Assembly (NCBI GenBank): GCA_005882215.1
Contig: VBCK01000084.1
Span: 1 to 41,632, forward strand
Length of the DNA stretch: 41,632 nucleotides
From: Betaproteobacteria bacterium
Lineage (GTDB): Bacteria > Pseudomonadota > Gammaproteobacteria > Burkholderiales > Burkholderiaceae_F
Direction: 5' to 3'
Shown here: one piece after another, positions 1 to 10,140 of the stretch
How positions within the stretch are numbered: the stretch's first letter is position 1
Layout: each line of letters opens with the position of its first letter
Translations under genes and position numbers: made by a program
The notes under the pieces: generated by a model
Database searches by the model: none
Seen by the model: the letters and a program-made list of their open reading frames with translations, nothing else
Told to the model about the DNA's origin: nothing

Positions 1-37
1 GGGTTCGCGCGCATCGACCGCCGCCTCCGGAGACGTC

Positions 38-1285
38 ATGTTCGAACACATCCAGATTCCCGCCCAGGGCAAGAAGATCACCGTCAATGCCGACTATTCG
101 CTGACGGTGCCGGACAACCCGATCGTGTCGGTCATCGAGGGCGACGGTACCGGAGTGGACATCACGCCGGTGATGATCAAGGTGGTCGATGCGGCGATCG
201 CGAAGGCGTACGGGGGCCGGCGCAAGATCGCCTGGATGGAGTTGTACGCCGGCGAGAAGGCGACCAGGGTGTACGGGCCGGACGTGTGGCTGCCCGAGGA
301 GACGCTGACGGCGTTGCGCGAATACGTGGTCTCGATCAAGGGGCCGCTGACCACGCCGGTGGGCGGCGGCATACGCTCGATCAACGTTGCACTGCGGCAG
401 GAGCTGGATCTGTACGTGTGCCTGCGCCCGGTGCGCTACTTCCAGGGCGTACCGAGCCCGGTGCGCGAGCCCGAGAAGACCGATATGGTGATTTTCCGGG
501 AGAATTCGGAGGATATTTACGCCGGCATCGAATACGAGGCGGAGAGCGACAAGGCGCGCAAGCTGATCGACTTCCTTCAACGCGAGCTGGGTGTGCGCAA
601 GATCCGGTTCCCGCAAACCTCGGCGATCGGGATCAAGCCGGTTTCGCGCGAGGGCACCGAACGGCTGGTGCGCAAGGCGCTGCGCTACGCGGTGGATCAG
701 CAGCGCAAGTCGGTGACCTTCGTGCACAAAGGCAACATCATGAAGTTCACCGAGGGAGCGTTCGCCAAGTGGGGCTACGCGCTGGCGCAGCGCGAGTTCG
801 GCGCCACGCTGCTCGATGGCGGCCCGTGGATGAAGATGCCAGCGCCACACGGCGAGGTGGTGGTCAAGGACGTGATCGCCGACGCTTTCCTGCAACAGAT
901 CCTGCTGCGGCCGGCCGAATACGACGTGATCGCCACGTTGAACCTGAACGGCGACTACATCTCCGACGCGCTGGCCGCGCAGGTCGGCGGCATCGGCATC
1001 GCGCCGGGTGCGAACCTGTCCGATTCGGTGGCGATGTTCGAGGCAACCCATGGCACCGCGCCCAAGTACGCGGGCAAGGACTACGTCAATCCAGGGTCGG
1101 AAATATTGTCGGCCGAAATGATGCTGCGCCACATGGGCTGGGGCGAGGCGGCCGACCTGATCGTGCGGGCGATGGAGACGACCATCCAGCAAAAGACGGT
1201 CACTTACGATTTCGCGCGGCTGATGTCGGGGGCCACCCAGGTGTCCTGTTCCGGATTCGGTCAGGCCTTGATCGCCCGGATGTAG
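38..1285 (+). CDS. icd: NADP-dependent isocitrate dehydrogenase
   Basis: 415 residues, the usual length for the Icd homodimer of the TCA cycle, which oxidatively decarboxylates isocitrate to 2-oxoglutarate in the cytoplasm. The protein is collinear with E. coli Icd: the [12 protein letters not shown] start of the fold, the substrate loop with [13 protein letters not shown], the [15 protein letters not shown] segment with the phosphorylatable-type Ser, the [14 protein letters not shown] stretch, the metal-binding [13 protein letters not shown] and the cofactor segment [15 protein letters not shown]. The ATG at 38 has a GGAG-type ribosome binding site just upstream. It converges with the csp gene on a shared terminator, and the icd-csp-clpS-clpA order is common in Burkholderiales. 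Identification is secure; only the promoter lies outside the window. Confidence 0.98.
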   Translation: MFEHIQIPAQGKKITVNADYSLTVPDNPIVSVIEGDGTGVDITPVMIKVVDAAIAKAYGGRRKIAWMELYAGEKATRVYGPDVWLPEETLTALREYVVSIKGPLTTPVGGGIRSINVALRQELDLYVCLRPVRYFQGVPSPVREPEKTDMVIFRENSEDIYAGIEYEAESDKARKLIDFLQRELGVRKIRFPQTSAIGIKPVSREGTERLVRKALRYAVDQQRKSVTFVHKGNIMKFTEGAFAKWGYALAQREFGATLLDGGPWMKMPAPHGEVVVKDVIADAFLQQILLRPAEYDVIATLNLNGDYISDALAAQVGGIGIAPGANLSDSVAMFEATHGTAPKYAGKDYVNPGSEILSAEMMLRHMGWGEAADLIVRAMETTIQQKTVTYDFARLMSGATQVSCSGFGQALIARM

Positions 1286-1299
1286 GGGTTCCGGCCAAA

Positions 1300-1327
1300 A
1301 AAAGAGCCCCTTGACGGGGCTTCTTTT
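1300..1327. terminator. Bidirectional rho-independent terminator between icd and csp
   Basis: An A-run, a GAGCCCC stem, a TTGA loop, a complementary GGGGCTTC arm and a T-run follow the icd stop codon. Because A and T tracts flank the hairpin on both sides it can serve both the plus-strand icd and the convergent minus-strand csp gene. Confidence 0.85.
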
Positions 1328-1341
1328 GCGACGCGCGCTAG

Positions 1342-1548
1342 TCAGCCGTTCGGTGTGATATTCGAAGCTTGTTTGCCTTTCGGCCCCTGAACGACTTCGA
1401 AGGCCACTTTTTGGCCTTCCTTAAGCGTCTTGAACCCAGTCGCCTGGATTGCAGAGAAATGGGCGAACAGATCTTCTCCCCCGTCGTCCGGTGTGATGAA
1501 TCCATACCCCTTCGCGTCGTTAAACCACTTCACTACACCCGTTGCCAT
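1342..1548 (-). CDS. Cold-shock domain protein (CspA family)
   Basis: 68 residues forming a single cold-shock domain, a small OB-fold that binds single-stranded RNA/DNA and acts as an RNA chaperone. The RNP1-type motif [11 protein letters not shown] and the RNP2-type motif DLFAHFSAI are intact, and the N-terminus [14 protein letters not shown] is typical. The ATG at 1548 has a purine-rich GAAGGA upstream. It is convergent with icd and transcribed away from clpS. The family has many paralogues per genome, so no specific csp name is assigned, and cold induction cannot be judged from sequence. Confidence 0.96.
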   Translation of the reverse strand: MATGVVKWFNDAKGYGFITPDDGGEDLFAHFSAIQATGFKTLKEGQKVAFEVVQGPKGKQASNITPNG

Positions 1549-2032
1549 TGGTTTTCCTTCTCCCAGCCATAGACCCAGCCGAGGCGGTCAGCCGCGCGAT
1601 TACCACCTCTCCCTCCTCAGCGTGCTTGTCCCGCCTACTGCACCGGCCGGGGCCGGAGCGTCGCACCACGCCTCGGGATCCGAAACGCGTACGGGATTGC
1701 GGGATTTTTCGGACAATGCGGGTTAGCGTCAAGACCCGTCAACGAGGTGCTTGCGCGCTCGATTGCGGATGGCCCGTGCTCCCGGTTCGGGTGCGCATAT
1801 CGCTGGAAAACGCCCGGCTTGGGGGCCGAAACGCGGGCATAGGGAAGGTCCCCGTTATTTAAAACTGCGGACGTGGCTCAGCAGGAAAGCGCATGCGCCT
1901 GATCCTCGGCAAATGGCGCGCTTTCGTGCTCCAGATCGGCGCTCCGAGGGCTCCGAAGCAGCGCGGATTTCACTTATGATTGTCCGCGTAATGCCCAACG
2001 CCGGGATGCGCTGAGTTTTTTACAATGCGCGT
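1549..2032. other. Intergenic region between divergent csp and clpS
   Basis: 484 bases with no supported gene. It must hold the csp promoter and 5' leader (minus strand) and the clpS promoter (plus strand). Open frames here are GC-driven and resemble no family I know. A short stretch near 1865-1920 superficially resembles a tRNA D-arm, but no full cloverleaf can be drawn. Confidence 0.6.
2021..2026 (+). promoter_or_regulatory. Possible -10 element of clpS
   Basis: TACAAT lies only six bases before the clpS ATG at 2033. No convincing -35 hexamer is seen at the expected spacing, and there is no Shine-Dalgarno sequence between it and the ATG. If used, the transcript would be leaderless or nearly so. 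Confidence 0.35.
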
Positions 2033-2341
2033 ATGAGCCATCGGATCGGCGAAGGAACGGTGGTCGAGAAGCAGGCTTCTCGGGTAAAGCCACCGCCGAT
2101 GTACCAGGTCGTTCTGCTGAACGACGATTTCACTCCTATGGAGTTCGTGGTGGGTGTGTTGCAAAAGTTCTTCGGCAAGGGGCGCGAACAGGCCACCCAG
2201 ATCATGCTGAAGGTCCACCATGAAGGACGCGGGGTGTGCGGCGTTTATCCGAGGGATCTGGCGGCCAGCAAAGTCGAGCAGGTTTGCAGCTATTCAAGGC
2301 AGCACCAGCACCCGCTGCAGTGCGTGATGGAAGAAACATGA
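2033..2341 (+). CDS. clpS: ATP-dependent Clp protease adaptor ClpS
   Basis: 102 residues, matching E. coli ClpS in length and sequence. ClpS binds N-degron substrates and delivers them to the ClpA N-domain. The recognition pocket is present: [14 protein letters not shown] includes the Asn-Asp-Asp that binds the substrate amino group, and [15 protein letters not shown] supplies the conserved His. The C-terminus has the usual QHPLQC segment. The stop codon overlaps the ATG of the next gene (ATGA at 2338), implying translational coupling. The last 23 or so codons recur almost unchanged before clpA at 3301-3366. No Shine-Dalgarno is visible before the ATG. Confidence 0.97.
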   Translation: MSHRIGEGTVVEKQASRVKPPPMYQVVLLNDDFTPMEFVVGVLQKFFGKGREQATQIMLKVHHEGRGVCGVYPRDLAASKVEQVCSYSRQHQHPLQCVMEET

Positions 2342-2344
2342 TCG
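2276..2344 (+). repeat. clpS tail / junction repeat, copy A
   Basis: A 69-base segment covering the clpS 3' end, its stop codon and the next start codon. It matches 3301-3369 at 62 of 69 positions by hand alignment. It is the original copy, because here it completes an ordinary ClpS. Confidence 0.9.
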
Positions 2345-3366
2345 GTCACGAACTGGGAGTTACTCTGCACCAGATCTTCGTCGGGGCCCGGCGGGCCCGC
2401 CACCAGTTCATCACGGTCGAGCACCTGCTGCTCGCACTGCTGGACAACCCGTCGGCCGTCGAGGTATTGCGCGCCTGTGCCTGCCCCATCGAGGACCTTC
2501 GCAGCAGCCTGCAGGACTTCGTGTCTGCTCACACGCCGGTTATGTCGCAAAGCTCGGAGATCGACTCGCTGCCCACGCTGGGTTTTCACCGCGTGATCCA
2601 ACGCGCGCAGATGCACGTGCAGCCCAGGTCGAGCCGGCAGACGGAAGTCACCGGCGCCGACGTGCTGGTGGCTATCTTCGGCGAGAAGGACTCGCACGCG
2701 GCGTACTACCTGCACCAGCAGGGCGTCACGCGGCTGGACCTGACGACCTGCATCTCGCGCGGAATCGCCAGCGCGCAAGGCGAGGGCGGGGCAGAGTCGC
2801 CGGGAGAACAGGATCGCAAGGGCGAGGAGTGGTTGGACCGCCTGATCGAACAGCAGCGCGACAGCGAGATCGGTCCCCTGATCGCGCAGGCCGTTGCGCA
2901 GGCCCGTCAGGCGCGACAAGAATTCGTCACGGTCGAGCATCTGCTGCTGGCCCTGCTGGACAGCGCTTCCGTGGCGCAAGTGCTGCGGGCCTGCGCCTGC
3001 AATATCGAGGACCTGCGCAAGGGGCTTCAGGGTTTCGTTTCCGAGCGCTCGCCGGTTCTGCCGCCGGGCTCGCAGGCCCACACCCAGCCTACACTTGGCT
3101 TCATGCTGGTGGTGCAGCGGGCCGTGATGACCCTGGTCGCGCGTGGCGCCTCCAACGGCCAGGAGGAAGTGACCGGCGTCCAGATGCTGCAGGCGATCTT
3201 CGGCGAAAGCGACTCGCAGGCCGTGTACTGCTTGCACCAGCAGGGCGTCATGTGGCCGGACGTGTCGAAGGTAATCGGCCCTGGGGGCATCGGCGAATTC
3301 GAGCAGGTTTCTAGTCATTCAAGGCAGCACCAGCACCCGTTGCAGTGCGTGATGGAGGAAGCATGA
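2338..3366 (+). CDS. Stand-alone tandem Clp N-domain protein with ClpS-like tail
   Basis: 342 residues from the ATG that overlaps the clpS stop. Residues about 1-140 are a ClpA-type N-domain ([52 protein letters not shown]). Residues about 141-175 are a polar linker resembling the ClpA N-D1 linker. Residues about 176-315 are a second N-domain ([32 protein letters not shown]). The final ~21 residues ([20 protein letters not shown]) copy the ClpS C-terminus. There are no Walker motifs, so it cannot be an unfoldase. Repeat 1 has Gln where ClpA has Glu23; repeat 2 keeps Glu; both keep Glu28, positions reported at the E. coli ClpA-ClpS interface. The stop overlaps the clpA ATG. A role in binding or buffering ClpS is inference. 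The intact 1-kb frame argues against a pseudogene. Confidence 0.9.
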   Translation: MIGHELGVTLHQIFVGARRARHQFITVEHLLLALLDNPSAVEVLRACACPIEDLRSSLQDFVSAHTPVMSQSSEIDSLPTLGFHRVIQRAQMHVQPRSSRQTEVTGADVLVAIFGEKDSHAAYYLHQQGVTRLDLTTCISRGIASAQGEGGAESPGEQDRKGEEWLDRLIEQQRDSEIGPLIAQAVAQARQARQEFVTVEHLLLALLDSASVAQVLRACACNIEDLRKGLQGFVSERSPVLPPGSQAHTQPTLGFMLVVQRAVMTLVARGASNGQEEVTGVQMLQAIFGESDSQAVYCLHQQGVMWPDVSKVIGPGGIGEFEQVSSHSRQHQHPLQCVMEEA

Positions 3367-3369
3367 TCG
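3301..3369 (+). repeat. clpS tail / junction repeat, copy B
   Basis: Near-identical copy of 2276-2344, in frame at the 3' end of the tandem N-domain gene and running through the ATGA overlap into clpA. It shows that a clpS-clpA junction was duplicated. Confidence 0.9.
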
Positions 3370-5672
3370 CGCAGGAACTGGAAGTCAGTTTGCACATGGC
3401 CTTTGTCGAGGCCCGACAGGCGCGACACGAGTTCATCACGGTTGAGCACTTGCTGCTGGCGTTGCTGGACAATCCGTCGGCCGCCGAGGTGTTGCGCGCC
3501 TGTGCCTGCAACATCGAGGACCTGCGCAAGAGCCTGCAGAATTTCGTGTCCGACAACACGCCGGTGCTGCCGCAGAGTTCGGAGGCGGACACCCAGCCGA
3601 CGCTGGGCTTTCAGCGCGTGATCCAGCGGGCGATCATGCACGTGCAATCGACCTCCAACGGCAAGAAGGAAGTCACCGGCGCCAACGTGCTGGTGGCTAT
3701 CTTCGGCGAGAAGGACTCGCACGCGGTGTACTACCTGCACCAGCAGGGTGTCACGCGGCTGGACGTGGTCAATTACATCTCGCACGGCATCACGAAGGCT
3801 CCACAGGGCGAGGAAAAGGCCAAGTCGCAGGGCGATCAGGACTCCGACAGCCCCGAGGGGCGCGAGCAGAGCTCGCCGCTGGAGCAGTACACGCAGAACC
3901 TGAATCTGCTGGCACGCGACGGCAAGATCGATCCGCTGATCGGCCGCGAGCCGGAAGTCGAGCGTGTGATCCAGGTACTGTGCCGCCGGCGCAAGAACAA
4001 TCCGCTGCTGGTGGGCGAGGCAGGGGTCGGCAAGACCGCGATCGCCGAGGGCCTGGCGTGGCGTATTTTCAAAGGCGAGGTGCCCGAGATCCTGGAGAAG
4101 GCCACGGTGCACTCGCTGGACATGGGCGCGCTGCTGGCCGGCACCAAGTATCGCGGCGACTTCGAGCAGCGGCTGAAGGCCGTGCTGAAGCAGCTGAAGG
4201 CGAGCCACAACGCGATCCTGTTCATCGACGAGATCCACACGCTGATCGGGGCCGGATCGGCTTCGGGCGGCACGCTGGATGCGTCCAACCTGCTGAAGCC
4301 GGCGCTGTCGACCGGGCAGCTGAAGTGCATCGGGGCGACCACGTACAACGAGTACCGCGGGATCTTCGAAAAGGACCACGCGCTGTCACGACGCTTCCAG
4401 AAGATCGACGTGTCCGAGCCGACCGTGCAGCAGACGATCGAGATCCTGAAGGGGCTGAAGTCGCGCTTCGAGGAGCATCACGGGGTGAAGTACTCGACCG
4501 GCGCGATCACCGCGGCGGCCGAGCTGTCGGCCCGCTACATCAACGACCGGCACCTGCCCGACAAGGCGATCGATGTGATCGACGAGGCGGGCGCCGCCCA
4601 GCGGATCCTGCCGCTGTCCAAGCGCAAGAAAACGGTTGGCAAGAACGAGGTCGAGGACATCATCGCGAAGATCGCGCGGATCCCGCCGCAGACCGTGTCG
4701 AGCGACGACCGCACCCAGCTGAAGAACCTGGACCGAAACCTGAAGAACGTGGTGTTCGGGCAGGATGAGGCGATCGAGGCGCTCGCCGCGGCGATCAAGA
4801 TGGCGCGCTCGGGCCTGGGGCGGCCCGAGAAGCCGATCGGCGCGTTCCTGTTTTCGGGCCCGACCGGCGTGGGCAAGACCGAGGTGGCGCGCCAGCTCGC
4901 GTTCACGCTGGGCATCGAGCTGCTCCGGTTCGACATGTCCGAGTACATGGAGCGTCACGCGGTCAGCCGCCTGATCGGCGCGCCGCCGGGCTACGTGGGC
5001 TTCGACCAGGGCGGACTGCTGACCGAGGCGATCTCCAAGAAGCCGCACTCGGTGCTGCTGCTGGACGAGATCGAAAAGGCGCACGTGGACATCTTCAACA
5101 TCCTGTTGCAGGTGATGGACCACGGCACGCTGACCGACAACAACGGCCGCAAGGCGGACTTCCGCAACGTGATCGTGATCATGACCACGAACGCGGGTGC
5201 CGAGGCCTTGCAGAAGGGCTCGATCGGCTTCAGCACGAATCGGATGCCGGGCGACGAGATGGCGGAGATCCGGCGCATGTTCTCGCCCGAGTTCCGCAAC
5301 CGGCTGGATTCGATCATCAGCTTCCGCGCGCTCGACGATCAGGTGATCCTGCGCGTGGTCGACAAGTTCCTGATGCAGCTGGAGGAACAGTTGCACGAGA
5401 AGAAGGTTGACGTCAGCTTCAGCGACACGCTTCGAAGCTACCTGGCCAAGAAGGGCTTCGACCCGGTGATGGGCGCGCGCCCGATGGCGCGGCTGATCCA
5501 GGACACCGTGCGCCGGGCGCTGGCCGACGAGCTGCTGTTCGGGCGTCTGGCCAACGGCGGCAAGGTCGACGTCGACGTCGACGAGAACGGCGGCGTGAAG
5601 CTGGACTTTCCGCCGGCCGACAACGGCGACGCGCCCCAGCCGGAGCGTGGCGAGCCGGTGCTGTCCGAGTAG
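3363..5672 (+). CDS. clpA: ATP-dependent Clp protease ATP-binding subunit ClpA
   Basis: 769 residues from the ATG overlapping the upstream stop; E. coli ClpA has 758. ClpA is the AAA+ unfoldase that feeds ClpP. Domains in order: N-domain (about 1-143), acidic linker, D1 AAA+ with GEAGVGKT near residue 218 and Walker B LFIDEIHT, then D2 AAA+ with GPTGVGKT near residue 499, Walker [10 protein letters not shown], the pore loop in [13 protein letters not shown], and the C-terminal [10 protein letters not shown] and [11 protein letters not shown] segments. The upstream in-frame ATG at 3345 would add six residues copied from the ClpS tail, so 3363 fits ClpA alignment and coupling better. No clpP lies in the window. 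Confidence 0.98.
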   Translation: MIAQELEVSLHMAFVEARQARHEFITVEHLLLALLDNPSAAEVLRACACNIEDLRKSLQNFVSDNTPVLPQSSEADTQPTLGFQRVIQRAIMHVQSTSNGKKEVTGANVLVAIFGEKDSHAVYYLHQQGVTRLDVVNYISHGITKAPQGEEKAKSQGDQDSDSPEGREQSSPLEQYTQNLNLLARDGKIDPLIGREPEVERVIQVLCRRRKNNPLLVGEAGVGKTAIAEGLAWRIFKGEVPEILEKATVHSLDMGALLAGTKYRGDFEQRLKAVLKQLKASHNAILFIDEIHTLIGAGSASGGTLDASNLLKPALSTGQLKCIGATTYNEYRGIFEKDHALSRRFQKIDVSEPTVQQTIEILKGLKSRFEEHHGVKYSTGAITAAAELSARYINDRHLPDKAIDVIDEAGAAQRILPLSKRKKTVGKNEVEDIIAKIARIPPQTVSSDDRTQLKNLDRNLKNVVFGQDEAIEALAAAIKMARSGLGRPEKPIGAFLFSGPTGVGKTEVARQLAFTLGIELLRFDMSEYMERHAVSRLIGAPPGYVGFDQGGLLTEAISKKPHSVLLLDEIEKAHVDIFNILLQVMDHGTLTDNNGRKADFRNVIVIMTTNAGAEALQKGSIGFSTNRMPGDEMAEIRRMFSPEFRNRLDSIISFRALDDQVILRVVDKFLMQLEEQLHEKKVDVSFSDTLRSYLAKKGFDPVMGARPMARLIQDTVRRALADELLFGRLANGGKVDVDVDENGGVKLDFPPADNGDAPQPERGEPVLSE

Positions 5673-6167
5673 GTGGTGCCCGTTCTGCGCGCGCTGCCGG
5701 GCGCGCTGCTGTGCTGGGCCGCGCTGCTGGGCCCGGGCGCGGCCTGCCTGGCGGCCGACGTGGCCGCCGAAGCGGCGGCAGCCGCGAAGCCGGCGCCGGC
5801 CGAGGTGGGCCTTTGGCAGACCATCAGCGACAAGACCGGTAAGCCCGAGGGCTACATCCGCATCACGCTGGTCGGCGACGAGCTGCGCGGCGTGATCGAG
5901 CGCGGCATGCCGGGTGACGACCCGAACGAGCTGTGCACCAAGTGCCCGGGCGAGCGCAAGAACCAGCGCAAGATCGGAATGACGATCATCACGGGCCTGC
6001 ACCGCCAGGACGACCGCTGGGGCGGTGGCGAGATCCTGGACCCGGATAACGGCACGCTGTACCGCTGCCGGATACGCGCCGTCGATTCGGGACGCAAGCT
6101 CGAAGTGCGGGGCTACGTCGGGATTTCGCTGCTGGGCCGCACGCAGACCTGGCGGCGCGCAGAGTAG
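5673..6167 (+). CDS. DUF2147 secreted protein
   Basis: About 164 residues starting at a GTG directly after the clpA stop (an adjacent second GTG is equally possible). An N-terminal hydrophobic stretch with an Ala-rich region ending near AACLA is a plausible Sec signal peptide, so the mature protein is probably periplasmic. The body fits DUF2147: GLWQTISDKTGKPEGYIRI, a paired-Cys CTKCPGERKNQ segment, GGGEILDPDNGTLYRCRI, and the end GYVGISLLGRTQTWRR. The family folds as a small lipocalin-like barrel of unknown function. Immediate adjacency to clpA suggests cotranscription, with no visible functional link. Confidence 0.88.
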   Translation: MVPVLRALPGALLCWAALLGPGAACLAADVAAEAAAAAKPAPAEVGLWQTISDKTGKPEGYIRITLVGDELRGVIERGMPGDDPNELCTKCPGERKNQRKIGMTIITGLHRQDDRWGGGEILDPDNGTLYRCRIRAVDSGRKLEVRGYVGISLLGRTQTWRRAE

Positions 6168-6356
6168 AGGACTTCAGAGCGTGGCCGCCCGCAGCAGCGC
6201 GGCGGTGCTTTCTGTCCGCTCGCCGCTCATCCTGCATCTTTTGAACCGAGGGCTCGATAGACGGCCGCGGTTCGGGCCCGGCGTAAGCTTGAAGGCAAGC
6301 CCCGCAAACGAGGGGCCTGCGTGCGTGCGGACTGCCGACATCACAAGGAGGCCACG

Positions 6357-6566
6357 ATGAGCAATCACACCTACAAGCTGGTCGAGCTGGCGGGCTCGTC
6401 ACCGACGTCGATCGAAGACGCGGTCCAGAGCGCGCTCGGCCGGGCTTCGAAGACGCTGCGCAACATCCACTGGTTTCAGATCATCGAGACGCGCGGCAGC
6501 GTCGCCGGCGGCAAGATCGAGCACTGGCAGGTGATGCTGAAGGTCGGCTTCACGCTCGAGGAATAG
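6357..6566 (+). CDS. Dodecin family flavin-binding protein
   Basis: 69 residues, the size of dodecin, a dodecameric flavin storage and buffering protein. The fold signature is clear: a first strand [18 protein letters not shown], the central helix with [11 protein letters not shown], the strand [10 protein letters not shown] containing the Trp that stacks on the isoalloxazine ring, and the end [15 protein letters not shown] strong AAGGAGG ribosome binding site at 6345-6351 sets the ATG at 6357. Its last 17 bases overlap the 3' end of the convergent histidine kinase gene. Confidence 0.95.
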   Translation: MSNHTYKLVELAGSSPTSIEDAVQSALGRASKTLRNIHWFQIIETRGSVAGGKIEHWQVMLKVGFTLEE

Positions 6567-9501
6567 CTTGCCTGTCGCCGGCGGCCGATCGGGAATAGTC
6601 GGCCTCGACCGGTTCGATCTGCTCCGTCAGCAGCTGCCGTACAAGCTCGTACTCATGCTCGAGTTCCGGCAGCATCGACGGGGCGTCGAGGACTTTGCCG
6701 GCTCGCACGAGATTCTCGATTTCCTGGCACAGGTGCCCGAGGCGGACCGCGCCCAATTCGCGGCCACAACCGCGCAGCGAGTGAGCCGCGAGGCGGACTT
6801 GGGGCGCGTTGCCCGATGAGGCGGCCAGGCGCAAGTTGGCCAGCGTGCTCGGGGTCGTTTCCAGAAACAGGCGGATGACCCGGTCCGCAAGGTCCGGGCC
6901 GGCGCTTTTCAGCGAACGCACCGCATTCAAGCGACTCGGATCCAGATGCTCGCTCGGCGGCGGCTCGACCTCGACCACGGGAGCGCGCAGCGCGAAGGCG
7001 GGCATCCATCGTTGCAGCACGGCCCGCAGCGCGTCGAGCGAGAACGGTTTGCACAGGTGGTCGTCCATGCCGGCGGCAAGACTCGCGTCCCGATCGCCCT
7101 GCATCGCATGGGCGGTGACGGCGATGATCGGAATGTGGGCCGGGCGCCCATCGGCCGCGCCACCGCGAGCACTGCGCTGCGCCTCGCTGGCACGGATCGC
7201 CGCCGTCGCGGCGAAGCCGTCCATCTCCGGCATCTGGCAGTCCATCAGCACCACATCAAAGCGTGACGCCGCCAGCGCTGTGACAGCCTCGGCCCCGTTG
7301 CCAACGATGGTCAAGTCGCAGCCGATGGCCTCGATCATGTGCTGGGCCACCGCCTGGTTCACCGGGTTGTCCTCGGCCAGCAACACCCGTCCCCCCAGGC
7401 CAGGCGACGACGGCGCCGTCTCGCCGGTATCCGTCACCAGCGTGACTGCGTCGCGCAGCGTCTGGCCGATGCGGCGGTACAGCTCCAGGCGGCGCACCGG
7501 CTTGGCCAGGTAGCAGCGAATTCCCAGGCCCCGGGCCGCTGCGCCTTCTCCCTCCGAATGCAGCGAAGTCAACATGATCAGCGGCAGCTGCGCGATCCCG
7601 GGCTCGCGCCGGATGGCCGCGGCAAGGTCCAGCCCGTCCATGTGGGTCATCTTCATGTCCAGGATCGCCACCTGGTAGGGCCGCCCGGCTACGGAGGCGG
7701 CGATGGCCGCCTGTAGCCCCTGCTGTCCGTCCGGCACGGCATGGACCTGCATTCCGGCCGCCTGCGTCTGCTGGCACAGGATCTCGCGATTGGTCGGATT
7801 GTCCTCGACGATCAGCAATCGCACGCCCCGCAGGTCCGGTACGGCGGCCGTCATCGGGAGATCGGCAGCCGGGCGCAGCGCAAGGCTGAAGCGAAAGGTC
7901 GACCCGTGGCCTGGCACGCTGGCTACCGTCAGCTGTCCGCCCATCATCTCGATCAGCTGGCGTGAAATGGCCAGGCCAAGCCCGGTACCGCCGTACTTGC
8001 GCGTGGTCGAGCTGTCGGCCTGAGAAAAGGGCTGAAACAGGCGTGACAGTACGGCCGGCTCGATTCCCGGCCCGGTGTCGCTGACCGTAAACGTCAGTTG
8101 GAAGCACTCGGAATTGGACCCGCCCTGGCGCGCTGTGCGCGCTCCCGCCTGCGCGCTGCGCGCTACGGCGGGCGAGTCGGCGGGCAAGCCCGCGAGCGGG
8201 ACTGCGGCCTCGGACCGGTCGACCTGCACCAGGACCTCGCCGCTCTCGGTGAACTTCACGGCGTTCGAGACCAGGTTCACGAGCACCTGGCGCAGCCGGA
8301 CCGGGTCGCCCCTTGCGTGCGCCGGCGCGGTCGCCGCGAAGCGGCACAGGACTTCGAGCCCCTTGCGGTGGGCGGATTCGGCCACCAGCTCGGTGACATC
8401 CTCCACCAGCTCGCGCAGATCGAAGTCGATCGTCTCCAGCTCCATCCGGCCGGCTTCGATCTTGGTGAAGTCCAGGATGTCGTCGATCACGCGCAGCAGC
8501 GCCTCTCCGGAACTGTTGACGGTCTGCACGAACCGCCGCTGCTTGTCGTCGAGCTCGGTCTGCATCAGCAGCTCGGTCATGCCGAGCACGCCGTTCATCG
8601 GGGTTCTGACCTCATGGCTCATGTTGGCCAGGAATTGCGACTTGGCCCTGCTGGCCGCTTCGGCGTCCTCCTTGGCCTTGGTCAGCTCCGAGGTGCGCGC
8701 GGCGACCTCCTGCTCCAGGTGCTCGCGATGGCCCTGCAGGGCCGCGTCGCGCGCCTGGATCTCGCTCAACATGTTGTTGAAACCGTCGATCAGGACGCCG
8801 ATTTCGTCGCGGTTTCCCGCCGTGGCGCGAAGCGAGTACTTTCGACTGACCGACACCTCCTCGGTCATCGCGGCCAGGTTCAGCAGGGGCTGCGTGATGC
8901 CGCGGTGAGCGCGGCGCGACAGCAGGTACGCAAGCAGCAGCGAAACCATCCAGACGATCCCCGCAGCTCCGATATCCCAACGCAGCTGCCGGTACCACTG
9001 CCCCAGGCCGTAAACGGTCTCGACCTGGCCGATGGTCTCCTGATCGAGCCGGATCGCCGCGTACACGCGCAGCTGGCCCGAGGAAAACGCGTAGCGGATC
9101 GGCACCGGCGGCGCGCCGTCCTCGCCGTACGGCACCAGCGTGGACAAGGAGCCCGGGTCGGGGACCGCGGTTGCGAAGGAATCGAGGCCGGCCCTGGCGA
9201 ACAGCGCGAAGGTCTGACCCTTGCGGTCCAGGATTCTGGCTGCCAGCACATTGGGCTCGACGCCCAGCGCCGACAGGGTCTCGTGTGCCGATTTGGGGTC
9301 TCCGAACGTCAGTGCGGCGGCGCTGTTCTCGCCGACGACCTGGCTGAGCGAGGCCACTTTCCTGACGATTTCGTCGCGCAGCAGGAAGACTTGATAGCCC
9401 AGCACCAGCGCAAAAAGCAGCAGCACCGCCACGCCGCTGGCGACGAGTTGCATCACGGTGAGCTTGCTGCGGATGGACAGATCGCGAAACGGGGTCTTCA
9501 C
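6550..9501 (-). CDS. Hybrid sensor histidine kinase (HAMP-HisKA-HATPase-REC-REC-HPt)
   Basis: 983 residues. Two membrane segments (about 15-38 and 175-195) bracket a periplasmic sensor region; a HAMP domain and coiled coil follow. The HisKA phosphoacceptor is His296 in [15 protein letters not shown]. The ATPase domain has [20 protein letters not shown] and [14 protein letters not shown]. Receiver 1 has LLIVEDNP and Asp615; receiver 2 has [10 protein letters not shown] and Asp754 in [13 protein letters not shown]-terminal HPt domain carries His907 in AAHSLRGCG, giving a complete BarA-like phosphorelay. Residues about 428-463 are an Ala/Gly-rich insertion in the ATPase domain coinciding with a GC-rich hairpin repeat. 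The start overlaps the upstream DUF4154 stop, so it is the last gene of a three-gene operon. The output partner is not in the window. Confidence 0.95.
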   Translation of the reverse strand: MKTPFRDLSIRSKLTVMQLVASGVAVLLLFALVLGYQVFLLRDEIVRKVASLSQVVGENSAAALTFGDPKSAHETLSALGVEPNVLAARILDRKGQTFALFARAGLDSFATAVPDPGSLSTLVPYGEDGAPPVPIRYAFSSGQLRVYAAIRLDQETIGQVETVYGLGQWYRQLRWDIGAAGIVWMVSLLLAYLLSRRAHRGITQPLLNLAAMTEEVSVSRKYSLRATAGNRDEIGVLIDGFNNMLSEIQARDAALQGHREHLEQEVAARTSELTKAKEDAEAASRAKSQFLANMSHEVRTPMNGVLGMTELLMQTELDDKQRRFVQTVNSSGEALLRVIDDILDFTKIEAGRMELETIDFDLRELVEDVTELVAESAHRKGLEVLCRFAATAPAHARGDPVRLRQVLVNLVSNAVKFTESGEVLVQVDRSEAAVPLAGLPADSPAVARSAQAGARTARQGGSNSECFQLTFTVSDTGPGIEPAVLSRLFQPFSQADSSTTRKYGGTGLGLAISRQLIEMMGGQLTVASVPGHGSTFRFSLALRPAADLPMTAAVPDLRGVRLLIVEDNPTNREILCQQTQAAGMQVHAVPDGQQGLQAAIAASVAGRPYQVAILDMKMTHMDGLDLAAAIRREPGIAQLPLIMLTSLHSEGEGAAARGLGIRCYLAKPVRRLELYRRIGQTLRDAVTLVTDTGETAPSSPGLGGRVLLAEDNPVNQAVAQHMIEAIGCDLTIVGNGAEAVTALAASRFDVVLMDCQMPEMDGFAATAAIRASEAQRSARGGAADGRPAHIPIIAVTAHAMQGDRDASLAAGMDDHLCKPFSLDALRAVLQRWMPAFALRAPVVEVEPPPSEHLDPSRLNAVRSLKSAGPDLADRVIRLFLETTPSTLANLRLAASSGNAPQVRLAAHSLRGCGRELGAVRLGHLCQEIENLVRAGKVLDAPSMLPELEHEYELVRQLLTEQIEPVEADYSRSAAGDRQAIPRA
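8129..8215. repeat. GC-rich hairpin repeat inside the histidine kinase ATPase domain
   Basis: Contains the 17-mer TCGGCGGGCAAGCCCGC at 8177-8193, identical to 12616-12632 in the hydrolase gene. GCGGGC and GCCCGC arms form a short palindrome. It encodes an in-frame low-complexity insert between conserved ATPase motifs. Confidence 0.6.
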
Positions 9502-10130
9502 TGGCCGTCCTCTCGGGCGTCACGCCGAACGATCTTCGCAAGTTTCAGGAGCTGAGAATTGATTTGCAGCGAAGCGCTGCGGGCCTGTTCCAGGTTGATG
9601 GAAAACTGGACGTTGTTATCGATGTTGTACAGGCCGATGACGCCGCCGGCCTCGGCAAAGCGGTCCACGTCGCTGACCGTCAGGACGCTGGCGCCCGAGA
9701 CCGCGCGCAGGACAGATCCGAGCCTCGCGTGCTCCGATTCCGCGATGAACAGGATGTGGCACGACCTGGCGCTCTCCAGGCGAACCTGCCGCCGCACCTT
9801 CAGTTCGCGCCCCTGCGCGAGCTTGTGTTCGATCGTATCGAGTGCCGGCCCGAATACATCGTCGCCGATCACGCACAGGATCAGGGGCGACTGAGCTTGC
9901 CCGAACGCCTCCGCCGGCCATTGCACGAACTTGGCGAAGTTGTACATGAAGGCTGCCTTGATTTCGTACTCGGCCAACGACCGGGCCCGAACAGGCTGCC
10001 CGCTGGACATGCTCAAGACAGCACAGAGTGCGGCCAGCAGGGCGGCCATCCGGCGCCGACGGGCGAGCGCGAAGGCGGGCGTCGCGACCACCGCCGGTGC
10101 TCGCTTCCGAGGATCGTTCCGGGTGAACAA
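9498..10130 (-). CDS. YfiR/DUF4154 family periplasmic protein
   Basis: Up to 210 residues. The mature part fits DUF4154: [32 protein letters not shown], the Cys of [32 protein letters not shown] and the end [17 protein letters not shown]. YfiR, the founding member, is a periplasmic regulator that binds an inner-membrane partner. A hydrophobic stretch ([17 protein letters not shown]) is the signal peptide core. The longest frame begins with TTG at 10130; the ATG at 10049 would start right at the signal peptide but lacks a good ribosome binding site, so the start is uncertain. It begins about 10 bases after the receptor gene's stop, and its own stop overlaps the kinase ATG. A role in presenting a signal to the kinase is inferred from this linkage. 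Confidence 0.9.
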   Translation of the reverse strand: MFTRNDPRKRAPAVVATPAFALARRRRMAALLAALCAVLSMSSGQPVRARSLAEYEIKAAFMYNFAKFVQWPAEAFGQAQSPLILCVIGDDVFGPALDTIEHKLAQGRELKVRRQVRLESARSCHILFIAESEHARLGSVLRAVSGASVLTVSDVDRFAEAGGVIGLYNIDNNVQFSINLEQARSASLQINSQLLKLAKIVRRDAREDGQ

Positions 10131-10140
10131 AATGCGCCAC

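Noticed and set aside
1860..1935. tRNA-like GTGGCTCAGCAGG segment
   Set aside because: No acceptor, anticodon or T-stem can be paired around it.
2236..2337. Extended N-terminus of the tandem N-domain protein from the upstream start at 2236
   Set aside because: It would lie in another frame of clpS with no similarity; the ATG at 2338 gives an N-terminus aligned with ClpA.
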